Shown: piece by piece, positions 6,643 to 13,398 of the stretch
How positions within the stretch are numbered: the first letter of the stretch is position 1
Layout of the letters: every line of letters begins with the position of its first letter
DNA from: Acidilobaceae archaeon UBA162
Lineage (GTDB): Archaea > Thermoproteota > Thermoprotei_A > Sulfolobales > Acidilobaceae
Assembly: GCA_002496425.1 (NCBI GenBank)
Contig: DAJS01000011.1
Span: forward strand, 15,425-33,214
DNA: 17,790 nucleotides
Reading direction: 5' to 3'
Translations under genes and position numbers: made by a program
The notes under the pieces: model-generated
What the model was told of the DNA's origin: nothing
The model's database searches: none
What the model saw: only the letters and a program-made list of their open reading frames with translations

Positions 6643-7569
6643 ATGAGCTCACTCAGGGGCTCACCAAGGAGGGACAGGGCCAGAGAGATCTCCCCTCAGG
6701 ACGAGCGCATAGCTATAGTGCTCGATGTTGTGAGAGGGGGCTACTACCTTGATCCCCACAAGGGTCACAGAAGCAGGACCATAGCCCAGGCCCTGGGGAT
6801 CTCGAGGTTCACGCTCATAGACGGCGTGCCTGTAGGGGGTGACGTTGAGCCCTTCGAGCGCGTCACAGTAGCACTTGAGATGTTAACGCCTGTTGAGGAG
6901 CCCCTGGACCCCACAGGCAGGAGGACCAGGAGGATTGACGTGGTCCTGGCATGCCTGCCCAAGGGGGACACGTGGGATCAGAAGGTCTGCGCCCCAGCAA
7001 GCCCTGTGGAGAAGAGATTGCTGGACCTTATGAGGATAGCCATGCCTGAGGACGTGGAGCTCATGGATGACCTAGGCAGCCTGAAAAACATGATCAGGGA
7101 GAAGGGGCTGCCGGCCAAGATATTAGCGTGCCCCAAGACAATAATACACTATGACAGCCTTACTGAAATCGCTAGAAGAAACCTCATGGATGCAGTGAGG
7201 CAGATAGTGAAGGAACGCGAGGCTGACTTCGTAAGGTTCTTCAACATGGCGGGTCCAATAAACATAAGGATGCACTCGCTCGAGCTTCTCCATGGCATAG
7301 GAAAGAAGATGTTGAAGCAGGTCCTGGATGCTAGGGCCAAGAAGCTGTTTACCAGCTTTGATGACATCAAGAAGGTCATTAAGGAGGACCCGACGGAAGT
7401 CCTGGCAGGCAAGATAGTTGAGGAGCTGGCGGGTCAGGCCAAATACTATCTCTTTATTGAACCCCCTAGGCCTGACCTTCCATTCCTTGACTATCTGACC
7501 TACGTGGCCAGGGCAGGGGCCCCAGCGGGTGAAGGACCATCGGTTCAAGGTCAAGGAGAAAGCTCCTAG
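6643..7569 (+). CDS. DUF655 family protein with helix-hairpin-helix (putative RNA/DNA-binding)
   Basis: The C-terminal two thirds match archaeal DUF655 proteins, which usually sit upstream of ksgA. The segment from about residue 168 (HYDSLTEIARRNL) runs through FVRFFNMAGPINIRMHSLELLHGIGKKMLKQVL, where LLHGIGKK (215-222) is a helix-hairpin-helix, and on to AKYYLFIE (266-273). The N-terminal part (22-80) with YYLDPHKGHRSRTIAQALG and FTLIDGVPV corresponds to the usual beta-rich start. From memory, typical members have about 190-200 residues; this one has 308, with about 75 extra residues between the two parts (roughly 83-160) and a Pro/Gly-rich tail. Its biochemical role is not established; context suggests ribosome biogenesis. 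Its 3' end overlaps the likely start of ksgA by about 31 nt. Confidence 0.8.
   Translation: MSSLRGSPRRDRAREISPQDERIAIVLDVVRGGYYLDPHKGHRSRTIAQALGISRFTLIDGVPVGGDVEPFERVTVALEMLTPVEEPLDPTGRRTRRIDVVLACLPKGDTWDQKVCAPASPVEKRLLDLMRIAMPEDVELMDDLGSLKNMIREKGLPAKILACPKTIIHYDSLTEIARRNLMDAVRQIVKEREADFVRFFNMAGPINIRMHSLELLHGIGKKMLKQVLDARAKKLFTSFDDIKKVIKEDPTEVLAGKIVEELAGQAKYYLFIEPPRPDLPFLDYLTYVARAGAPAGEGPSVQGQGESS
7528..7541 (+). promoter_or_regulatory. GGTGA ribosome binding site and probable ATC start of ksgA
   Basis: GGTGA at 7528-7532, complementary to the 16S 3' end (AUCACCUCC), is followed by 6 nt and then ATC at 7539 in the ksgA frame. The identical GGTGA-N6-start layout occurs at the TFS gene (4544-4555), the thermosome gene (16900-16911) and the minus-strand gene starting at 9666. 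No ATG, GTG or TTG exists in this frame between the upstream stop (TGA 7530-7532) and codon GTG 7653. Confidence 0.5.
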
Positions 7570-8294
7570 GCCAACACTTTCTGGCCTCCAAGGAGGGGGT
7601 TAAGGCCTTCCTTAGAGCCCTCGAGGACGTTAAAGGCGAGGACATAATAGAGGTGGGCCCTGGCCTGGGCGCCCTGACGATACCCCTCTCGGGCATAGCC
7701 AGGAGATTAGTGGCGGTGGAGCTTGACAGGCGTCTGGCCGAGGAGCTGGCCAGGAAGGTTCCACCTAACGTACTTGTCGTAGTTGGCGATGGGATTCAGC
7801 ACCTGCTCTCAGCCAGGGAAGAGGTGCTACTCTCCAACACACCCTTCAGCGTCACTTCAAGGCTTCTACTGGCGGCTGCCAGGAACAACAGGGTTAGAAG
7901 GGCTGTCATGGGAATGCAACTTGAGGTTGCGAGGAGGGTAGTCGCGGAACCCAGTGAGCCCGAGTACGGCAGGCTGACGGCAATAATAAGGGCCCACTTC
8001 AAGGCTGTGATAGTCATGATAATGCCGCCCAGCTGGTTCTCTCCAAGGCCTAAGGTCAGCGCGGCGGTGGTCTCGCTGACAAGGGTTAGGCCTTGGGATG
8101 CCGTTAGCGACTCCCTCGAGACCCTAGCACGCTGCGTGTTCACTAGGCGCAACAGGCTGGCCTCAAGGGCCCTTGAGAGCTGCCTCGGGTTCTATGTGAA
8201 CGGCCTGGGCCGGAGGCGGGTTAGGGACCTCTCCCCTACGGAGCTGTTGGAGCTCGCGAGGCTGAGGCTCAAGGGACAGGTGTCCGCGCCTTGA
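7539..8294 (+). CDS. ksgA: 16S rRNA adenine dimethyltransferase KsgA/Dim1 (non-canonical start proposed)
   Basis: KsgA/Dim1 dimethylates two adjacent adenines in the 3'-terminal hairpin of 16S rRNA with S-adenosylmethionine during small-subunit maturation. Motifs in order are LGQHFL (family N-terminal signature), IIEVGPGLGALT (SAM motif I), VAVELD (motif II), VVGDGI (motif III) and SNTPFSVTS (catalytic motif IV). PPSWFSPRPKVSAAVV, also typical, follows. Motif IV reads NTPF where NLPY or NIPY is usual; Phe for Tyr is tolerated in some adenine methyltransferases, but Thr is odd. With ATC 7539 as start the protein has 251 residues, a normal archaeal length. The first canonical start, GTG 7653, would remove LGQHFL and half of motif I's approach strand. 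An alternative is GTG 7529 followed by a one-base skip near 7562. It sits in the conserved DUF655-ksgA-hemK order. Confidence 0.82.
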   Translation: MGSRSRRKLLGQHFLASKEGVKAFLRALEDVKGEDIIEVGPGLGALTIPLSGIARRLVAVELDRRLAEELARKVPPNVLVVVGDGIQHLLSAREEVLLSNTPFSVTSRLLLAAARNNRVRRAVMGMQLEVARRVVAEPSEPEYGRLTAIIRAHFKAVIVMIMPPSWFSPRPKVSAAVVSLTRVRPWDAVSDSLETLARCVFTRRNRLASRALESCLGFYVNGLGRRRVRDLSPTELLELARLRLKGQVSAP

Positions 8295-8917
8295 GGTGCG
8301 AGTTCAGGAAGTACGTCACACCCGTGGGCCCTCTTGAGGTCTGCGTTAACGACTGCGTCTATGAACCTGCCGAGGACACTATGGCAATGATAGCCGCCAT
8401 GAACGTGCTGGCTGAGGGCGGGCTTGTGAGGCCTACCACAGTAGTCGACGTGGGCTCAGGCACAGGTATACTTGCCCTAGCAGCGGCTAAGCTCTTCAAC
8501 CCAAGCATAGTGGCCGCTATCGACGCATCTCCCTATGCTGTTGAGGCCTCGGCTGCCACGCTCTCAGCCCTCAGGGGCAGGGCAATGACTATTCAGTGCG
8601 ACGGGCTTAGGTGCTTCAGGGACAGCTGGGACCTGGCCCTACTAAATCCCCCTTATCTTCCCTCATCTCGCGGCGAGCTAAACGTGTGCTCGGGGTGGCT
8701 CGAGGCCTCATGGAGTGAGAATGCCGGCTTAGGGAAGATGTGCGAGGAGGTAGCCAAGCGCTCCAGGGCGATACTCATCCTTTACTCGTCACTGACAACG
8801 TTTGATATAGACGACTGTCTAAACTCATACGGCTTCACTAGGGTCTCCAGACTACTCAACGTCAGGCTCTTCATGGAATCCCTCATGGTTGAGCTGTGGG
8901 CCAGGAGACCTATGTAG
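8291..8917 (+). CDS. HemK/PrmC-type glutamine N5-methyltransferase (archaeal release-factor methylase)
   Basis: This 208-residue class I methyltransferase has VYEPAEDT (23-30), a segment typical of the archaeal/eukaryotic HemK2 (N6AMT1/Mtq2) group. The SAM-binding motif VVDVGSGTGI (51-60), an acidic strand end AAIDAS (75-80), and the glutamine-methylating signature NPPY (119-122) follow. Relatives methylate the GGQ glutamine of class I release factors, usually together with Trm112; no trm112 gene is in the window. The TTG start overlaps the ksgA stop by 4 nt (TTGA), with GGTG at 8279-8282 as a possible ribosome binding site. This supports cotranscription and translational coupling as the last gene of the operon. 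Several cysteines are present (3, 18, 22, 103, 108), with no recognisable metal motif. Confidence 0.88.
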   Translation: MRCEFRKYVTPVGPLEVCVNDCVYEPAEDTMAMIAAMNVLAEGGLVRPTTVVDVGSGTGILALAAAKLFNPSIVAAIDASPYAVEASAATLSALRGRAMTIQCDGLRCFRDSWDLALLNPPYLPSSRGELNVCSGWLEASWSENAGLGKMCEEVAKRSRAILILYSSLTTFDIDDCLNSYGFTRVSRLLNVRLFMESLMVELWARRPM

Positions 8918-9041
8918 AGAGATTAATAAGGCATGGGGCCCCGCTTCGACTCTATGTACTTATCTATTTCTCTCCTCGTTCTACCATGGCACGCCAACCT
9001 TGGTTGTTGACGCCAGACAGCCTGCTGAAGGGCAGGAATCC

Positions 9042-9296
9042 GTGAATGTCATATTCATAGAGGAAATTAACAGGTCCAAGATAGTCACCGTGAGCGCTAA
9101 GCTGAGCCCTAAGGAGTTTAGGGCACTAGAGGAGGCAGCAAGGCTCTGTGGCACCTCTAAGAGCGCCTTTATAAGGGGCGCTATAGTTATGGCAATAACT
9201 TCGCTGAACAACAAGTTGCTGAAGCAGCCGGAAGACCTAGACGCTGAGGAGGCCAGGGCTCTGCTTAAGTGCCTTGACTCTTCTCAGAATCGCTGA
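9042..9296 (+). CDS. Ribbon-helix-helix (CopG/Arc-like) putative regulator
   Basis: The 84-residue product from GTG 9042 has a classic ribbon-helix-helix region: beta strand SKIVTVSAKLS (about 12-22), helix 1 PKEFRALEEAARLCG (23-37), turn, and helix 2 SKSAFIRGAIVMAITSL (39-55). Such proteins dimerise and insert the paired strands into the DNA major groove. The frame is open farther upstream (GTG 8889), but that part overlaps hemK and reads as unstructured Cys/Pro-rich sequence, so I place the start at 9042. TTG 9000 is another option. Target genes are unknown; autoregulation or control of the facing minus-strand genes would be natural guesses. The last 32 nt overlap the 3' end of the convergent minus-strand gene. 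Confidence 0.65.
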   Translation: MNVIFIEEINRSKIVTVSAKLSPKEFRALEEAARLCGTSKSAFIRGAIVMAITSLNNKLLKQPEDLDAEEARALLKCLDSSQNR

Positions 9297-9666
9297 GCTG
9301 CCTGGCGAGCTCACAGAGCCTCCTTGAGACCTCGGCGGCTACCTTGGAGCTCATCTCGGCAGCGCAGCGCTTGGCGCACATCTCCTTCTCGACTCTGTTC
9401 TCAATGTTGGCACAGTGCGCGTAGGCGCACTGGGTCTCGAAGAGGGACATGTCCACGTGTATTATGACCAGACTTCCAAGGTCCTCCCATAGTATGCCCT
9501 GCCTCACGCCAAGAGCCTTCAGGAGCTCCGCGACAAGTCCATAGTCATCTAGCCTTTTGTCTATCACAGCCGCCCTAAGGCCCGAGAGCAGACCCCTTGC
9601 TATCCTCTCGGCGACCCTCTCTGCCCTTGAGCTGCCGCACTGGACAGGGGTATCAGCAGAGGACAA
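9265..9666 (-). CDS. Unrecognised protein with paired-cysteine motifs
   Basis: I do not recognise the family. The 133-residue protein is mostly helical, with a possible alpha/beta core (LVAELLKALGV, then SLVIIHVDMS). It continues into a cysteine-bearing helical segment, CAYAHC-x11-CAKRC (pattern Cx4C-x11-Cx3C), with further cysteines near both ends. The spacing of the two pairs on helices would suit two disulfides of a helical hairpin, or a metal or Fe-S site; neither is demonstrated. The TTG start at 9666 is strongly supported by GGTGA (minus strand, 9677 to 9673) with a 6-nt spacer. It lies 13 nt after the minus-strand gene ending at 9680, so the two probably form an operon. It overlaps the convergent ribbon-helix-helix gene by 32 nt. 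Confidence 0.65.
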   Translation of the reverse strand: MSSADTPVQCGSSRAERVAERIARGLLSGLRAAVIDKRLDDYGLVAELLKALGVRQGILWEDLGSLVIIHVDMSLFETQCAYAHCANIENRVEKEMCAKRCAAEMSSKVAAEVSRRLCELARQLSDSEKSQGT

Positions 9667-9679
9667 GCCTTCTCACCCG

Positions 9680-9955
9680 TCAGTGGTAATGGCTAACATC
9701 ATCAGTCCCCGAAGGCCCTGTGTTTATGATGTGGCCCCACTGCCTGAGGTAAAGATTGAGTACCATAACTTGCCTTCTCGCGGCCTCTGGCTCCATGCAA
9801 CCAGTAGTCAGCACCCTGCCGTCGGTGGACTCGGCTATGATTTTCATGAATCCTTTAGCCTCCTCGCATTCCACCAGCGAGAACGACCTGAGGAGACCAT
9901 TCATTGCAAGGCCCTCTATCTCTATCAGCCCCCTTGGCGGCTCTGGCTTCTCCAT
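9680..9955 (-). CDS. Unrecognised small protein, probable operon partner of the Cys-motif gene
   Basis: From ATG 9955 the product has 91 residues and no family I recognise. It reads as a compact alpha/beta protein (PRGLIEIEGLAMNGLLRSFS, EEAKGFMKIIAESTDGRVLT, EPEAARRQVMVLNLYLRQWG). The frame is open back to TTG 10120 (146 residues). Arginine codons argue for the shorter form: in residues 1-45 of the long version four of seven are CGN, whereas from there on all are AGG or AGA, as in neighbouring genes. TTG 9967 is a third possible start. Overlapping plus-strand frames in the same region have poor codon use, so the minus-strand reading is preferred. Only 13 nt separate it from the downstream minus-strand gene. 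Confidence 0.55.
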   Translation of the reverse strand: MEKPEPPRGLIEIEGLAMNGLLRSFSLVECEEAKGFMKIIAESTDGRVLTTGCMEPEAARRQVMVLNLYLRQWGHIINTGPSGTDDVSHYH

Positions 9956-10161
9956 ATGCCTTCTCAAGGTGTCCCCTCTGGCTGTAAAGCTGAGGGGGTT
10001 AAGAGGTAAAGCACGTGTGCCCCGCCTGACCGTTAGCCTTCCATCTTCATCCTCTCCCTCGGGGAGTCTCCGGCAACGTGAGACCGGCGGGGCCTTATCT
10101 AGGGGGTTCAGGGAGCCCAATAAGCTTGGCCTTGCAGGACCGTTTTACGCGTGAGGGGAAA

Positions 10162-10200
10162 CCTTAATAAATTCGTGCTCACTATGGCTGTCTAGGAGGA
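10162..10200 (+). promoter_or_regulatory. TATA box and Shine-Dalgarno-like sequence for the hexuloisomerase gene
   Basis: CCTTAATAAAT (10163-10173) is a good archaeal TATA box about 35 nt before the TTG at 10203. AGGAGG at 10194-10199 lies only 3 nt before that TTG, closer than the spacing used by other genes here, so its role is doubtful. ATG 10184 is out of frame and closes after three codons. Confidence 0.5.
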
Positions 10201-10202
10201 AG

Positions 10203-10826
10203 TTGAGCTCTAGACCCCTCCCTCAACACCCAGCCCTCAAGGCTATGCAGGAGATAGCTGAGTTCGTGGTCAGATCCGTTAACCTCATTGACCCGGCTGA
10301 GGTTGATCGTATGGCTGACGTCCTCGTTGACGTCTACAGGCGTAACGGCAAGGTTCTAGTCATGGGTGCCGGCAGGAGCGGGCTTGTAGGCAAGGCCTTC
10401 GCCATGAGGCTGCTCCACCTGGGCTTTAACTCCTATGTTCTCGGGGAGACCATAGTCCCAAGCATAGCCAAGGGTGACGTGGCTGTGGCCATATCAGGCT
10501 CAGGCAGGACGGGGTTGATAGTTGAGGCGGCTGACGCGGCTAAGAAGGTTGGGGCCTTTGTGATAGCCATAACCACGTACCCCGAGAGCCTGCTAGGCCG
10601 CATAGCTGACCTCGTGGTCCGCGTGCCGGGCAGATCTAAGATAAGCAAGATGGATGACTACTTCGCCAGACAGATACTGGGCCTCCACGAGCCTCTGGCG
10701 CCCCTTGGTACGCTCTTTGAGGATACAGCAATGCTGTTCCTTGATGGTGTAGTATACTATATGATGATCAGGCTCAACGTGACCGAGGAGGAGATGATGA
10801 ACAGACACGCCAACGTGGAGCTCTAG
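10203..10826 (+). CDS. 6-phospho-3-hexuloisomerase (SIS domain)
   Basis: This enzyme interconverts D-arabino-hex-3-ulose 6-phosphate and fructose 6-phosphate in the ribulose monophosphate pathway. In archaea lacking the oxidative pentose phosphate pathway it is thought to run in reverse to supply ribulose 5-phosphate. The 207-residue protein matches the family closely: VLVMGAGRSGLVGKAFAMRL (51-70), YVLGETIVPSI (78-88), the SIS phosphosugar motif ISGSGRTG (97-104), ITTYPESLLGRIAD (123-136) and APLGTLFEDTAMLFLD (166-181). The TTG start follows a clear TATA box. The partner hexulose-6-phosphate synthase gene is not in the window. It probably forms an operon with the methyltransferase gene 13 nt downstream. 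Confidence 0.9.
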   Translation: MSSRPLPQHPALKAMQEIAEFVVRSVNLIDPAEVDRMADVLVDVYRRNGKVLVMGAGRSGLVGKAFAMRLLHLGFNSYVLGETIVPSIAKGDVAVAISGSGRTGLIVEAADAAKKVGAFVIAITTYPESLLGRIADLVVRVPGRSKISKMDDYFARQILGLHEPLAPLGTLFEDTAMLFLDGVVYYMMIRLNVTEEEMMNRHANVEL

Positions 10827-10839
10827 CGGCTGGTGAGCC

Positions 10840-11565
10840 GTGAGGCTAAGGCTGGTAGCGGTAGGGCTAGAGGGCCCATTCAACGTTGGTCAGCTCCTCA
10901 GGCTCTCTGAGAACTTTGACGTTGATGAGGTTTACCTGGTCTCGCCGGTAGCCAGCCTATCCGAGGCCTCCAGGTGGGCCGCCAGGGCCTCTGGAAGGCT
11001 GAAGAACGTTGCAGTGGTCAGCTCCCTCGACGAGGCGCTCAGGGGTGTTGAGCTGTCAATATGCACCTCTGATGAGGCCTCGGCCAGGGATGTGCTCAGG
11101 ACTGCGGTCACGCCAGAGGAGGCTGCTGAGATGGCAGCGTCCAGGGGCGGCACAGTGGCCCTCGTGCTTGGGAGGGAGAGCGTGGGGCTGACGAGGGAGG
11201 AGCTGAGGAGGTGCGACGTGCTCAGCGCTATACCCACGTCGCCTAAGTACACAGCGATGAATGTCTCCAATGCCGCCGCTGTGCTGCTCTACGTGCTTTA
11301 TAGACAGGTTGGTGGGGGCAGGAGAGTGGCCGAGGCCCCAGAGAGGAGGTCATTGGATCTCCTGGAAGCCTACGCCAGGGCGCTGGCCATGAACGTCTAC
11401 AGGGATCAGAGGGACGTGGAGGAGGTGGCGCTGTCAGCTAGGAAGGCGGCTGCCAGGGCCTCAAGGGTCGAGGCCGAGGCCTTATTGACGCTGCTCAGCA
11501 AGCTCTGCTCCAGGATAGGCTGTGAGAGCAGGGCCAGAGAGCTCATAGAGAGCTACTCGAAGTAA
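10840..11565 (+). CDS. TrmJ-like SpoU (SPOUT) RNA 2'-O-methyltransferase
   Basis: A SPOUT-class methyltransferase, most like archaeal TrmJ, which 2'-O-methylates the nucleotide at position 32 of tRNA. The 241-residue protein shows motif 1 around NVGQLLRLSENFDVDEVYLV (15-34), motif 2 VALVLGRESVGLTREEL (106-122) and motif 3 IPTSPKYTAMNVSNAAAVLL (131-150), which form the deep trefoil knot that binds S-adenosylmethionine. A helical C-terminal extension (160-241) is present, as in TrmJ. Assignment to TrmJ rather than another SpoU enzyme is by general resemblance and so is less certain. The GTG start has GGTGA 3 nt upstream (10832-10836). It is cotranscribed with the hexuloisomerase gene by position, and its 3' end overlaps the convergent ABCE1 gene by 13 nt. 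Confidence 0.85.
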   Translation: MRLRLVAVGLEGPFNVGQLLRLSENFDVDEVYLVSPVASLSEASRWAARASGRLKNVAVVSSLDEALRGVELSICTSDEASARDVLRTAVTPEEAAEMAASRGGTVALVLGRESVGLTREELRRCDVLSAIPTSPKYTAMNVSNAAAVLLYVLYRQVGGGRRVAEAPERRSLDLLEAYARALAMNVYRDQRDVEEVALSARKAAARASRVEAEALLTLLSKLCSRIGCESRARELIESYSK

Positions 11566-13352
11566 ACCCCCTTGGTCTTCTGGGCCCTGTCCAGGTACGA
11601 ACCCTCCTTGTTGATCCTTGGCCTGCCGCTCTCATGCTCCCTCCTCATGGTTATGTCTAGCGTGGAGAGCAGCCTGTTCATGGAGTCCCTTATCTTGCTT
11701 GGAGCTCCCGCCACGCCGTGCACCCCTGGCTCACCGGTGAACACCATGGCCTTGTCGCTTATCATCGCTATCATCATGACGTCATGCTCAGCTACAAAGG
11801 CGGCAGCCTTCCTGTTCTCCGTAAGCCTCTTTATTATCTTGCCTACAGCCAGCCTCTCCTCGACATCCAAGTGCGCCGAGGGCTCGTCAAGCAGGTAGAG
11901 GTCAGCCTCCCTGCTCAGGGTCCCTGCTATGGCGACCTTCTGCATTTCACCACCGCTGAGCTCCCTCAGATCCCTGTCAAACAGCCTGGGGAGTCCCAGC
12001 TTCTCTGTGAGCTCTATGTAGAGCCATGTGCCTGGGGTTATGGCGTCAGGGTTTATGTTGCCCAGGTACTGGACTACTGAGAACCCCTCGGGGAAGTACT
12101 CAGGACTTATGTACTGGGGCTTGTAGCTTATCCTCAGCTCGCGGTAGGAGTAGGCTGCGCCTCCCTCAGCCTCAATATCCCCCGCCAGGAACCTTATGAA
12201 GGTGGTTTTGCCTATGCCGTTCGGGCCTGTGATAGATATGACCTCACCTCCGTTTATGTAGCCAGGCTCAACATCGAGCCTAAAGCCGCCCAGGTCGATC
12301 CTGACCTGAGGCCATTCCAGGTACTTGTATGTGGGCTCTTGGGTCTCGGCCTCCAGAGCCTTATCGAACTGTATCGGCGTCTTCCTTATTCTCATGTTTT
12401 CAGACGGCAGATAGCCATCTAGAAACGCGTTGATACCGACACGAACACCATAGGGCTGGGACACAATGCCGTAGACCCCAGGCTCCCCATAGAGCACGTG
12501 GACGTTGTCGCTTAGATAGTCAAGCATAGCCAGATCGTGCTCCACTACAAGGAAGTACTTGTTTGGCTTGACGTTGGATCTTATGAGTTTGGCTATCCTC
12601 ACCCTCTCTCTGACGTCTAGGTAGCTGCTGGGCTCGTCGAATATGTACACGTCGGCCTCTTTGCTAAGCGTGGCAACAGTGACCATCTTTTGCAGTTCTC
12701 CTCCACTAAGCTGCGTTATCTCCCTGTCCCAGATCCTGTCGAGTCCAGCCTCGGTGGCCAGCTCCTTTGCTATCCCTCTTTCATCGGCCCTCAGGAGCAG
12801 CTGGCCCACGGTTCCCTTAAGGTATCTGGGCACCAGATCTATGTACTGGACCTTGTGGGCCACCCTGAGGCCCTTGCCGTAGAGCCTCTGGAAGTAAGTC
12901 TGTAGCTCACTGCCGCGGAAGTGCCTTATTATTTCATCCTCTGGCACCTCTTCGCCGACCCTGCCAAGGTTAGGCATAAGCTCCCCTGCCAGGATCCTTA
13001 TGGCTGTTGTCTTGCCGACGCCGTTCTTACCTATGACACCTACGACCTCACCTGGCTTGGGTATTGGAAGCCTGAACAGCTTGAACCCGTTTACTGTGTA
13101 CCTGTGCACAGATTCCTCGTCAAGCTCCTCGGGCAGGTTGACTATTGCAATCGCGTCGAAGGGGCAGGCCTTGACGCAGAGCCCGCAGCCTATGCACACA
13201 TCCTCATATATTACCGGTTTGGTCCTGAGCTTAGTGTCGGCCTCTATGGCTACGCCCTTCTTGCTCTTGTTGATGGGGCAAACAGAGATGCATTGATAGT
13301 TACATCGTTTTGGCTTGCAGCTGTCCTGGTCTATTACGGCTACTCTGACCAA
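11553..13352 (-). CDS. ABCE1/Rli1 ribosome-recycling ATPase
   Basis: ABCE1 splits post-termination ribosomes together with aRF1 or Pelota. The 599-residue protein is complete. An N-terminal domain ligates two [4Fe-4S] clusters through Cys12, 17, 21, 25 and Cys53, 56, 59, 63. The first nucleotide-binding domain has Walker A GKNGVGKTT (108-116), signature LSGGE (215-219) and Walker B with YIFDE (236-240). The second has GPNGIGKTT (376-384), LSGGE (465-469) and LYLLDE (485-490). No membrane segments are present, as expected for a soluble ABC protein. The TTG start at 13352 gives the usual N-terminus (VRVAVIDQDSCKPKRC) just before the first cysteine. A TTTTAAG element about 40 nt upstream may serve as its own TATA box, although it follows the UPF0173 gene by only 40 nt. 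Confidence 0.97.
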   Translation of the reverse strand: MVRVAVIDQDSCKPKRCNYQCISVCPINKSKKGVAIEADTKLRTKPVIYEDVCIGCGLCVKACPFDAIAIVNLPEELDEESVHRYTVNGFKLFRLPIPKPGEVVGVIGKNGVGKTTAIRILAGELMPNLGRVGEEVPEDEIIRHFRGSELQTYFQRLYGKGLRVAHKVQYIDLVPRYLKGTVGQLLLRADERGIAKELATEAGLDRIWDREITQLSGGELQKMVTVATLSKEADVYIFDEPSSYLDVRERVRIAKLIRSNVKPNKYFLVVEHDLAMLDYLSDNVHVLYGEPGVYGIVSQPYGVRVGINAFLDGYLPSENMRIRKTPIQFDKALEAETQEPTYKYLEWPQVRIDLGGFRLDVEPGYINGGEVISITGPNGIGKTTFIRFLAGDIEAEGGAAYSYRELRISYKPQYISPEYFPEGFSVVQYLGNINPDAITPGTWLYIELTEKLGLPRLFDRDLRELSGGEMQKVAIAGTLSREADLYLLDEPSAHLDVEERLAVGKIIKRLTENRKAAAFVAEHDVMMIAMISDKAMVFTGEPGVHGVAGAPSKIRDSMNRLLSTLDITMRREHESGRPRINKEGSYLDRAQKTKGVYFE

Positions 13353-13389
13353 TGCCGCTACCCTTGGCCCTAAGGGCTATGGGGCCGAG

Positions 13390-13398
13390 GCCTTAAAA
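13390..13398 (-). promoter_or_regulatory. Possible TATA box for the ABCE1 gene
   Basis: The minus strand reads TTTTAAGG at 13398-13391, about 40 nt before the ABCE1 TTG and overlapping the stop codon of the UPF0173 gene. It could give ABCE1 a separate transcript. Confidence 0.3.

Noticed and set aside
7123..7554. 143-residue open frame on the minus strand
   Set aside because: It is antisense to the conserved DUF655 helix-hairpin-helix region and has no family resemblance or promoter.
8935..8942. GGGGCCCC palindrome in the spacer after hemK
   Set aside because: Short G+C palindromes are expected in this composition and it is not tied to a clear promoter element.
9557..10154. Two long overlapping plus-strand frames (150 and 132 residues)
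   Set aside because: Their Ser/Pro-rich translations and codon use do not look like local genes; the minus-strand frames there use AGR arginine codons and have a strong ribosome binding site.
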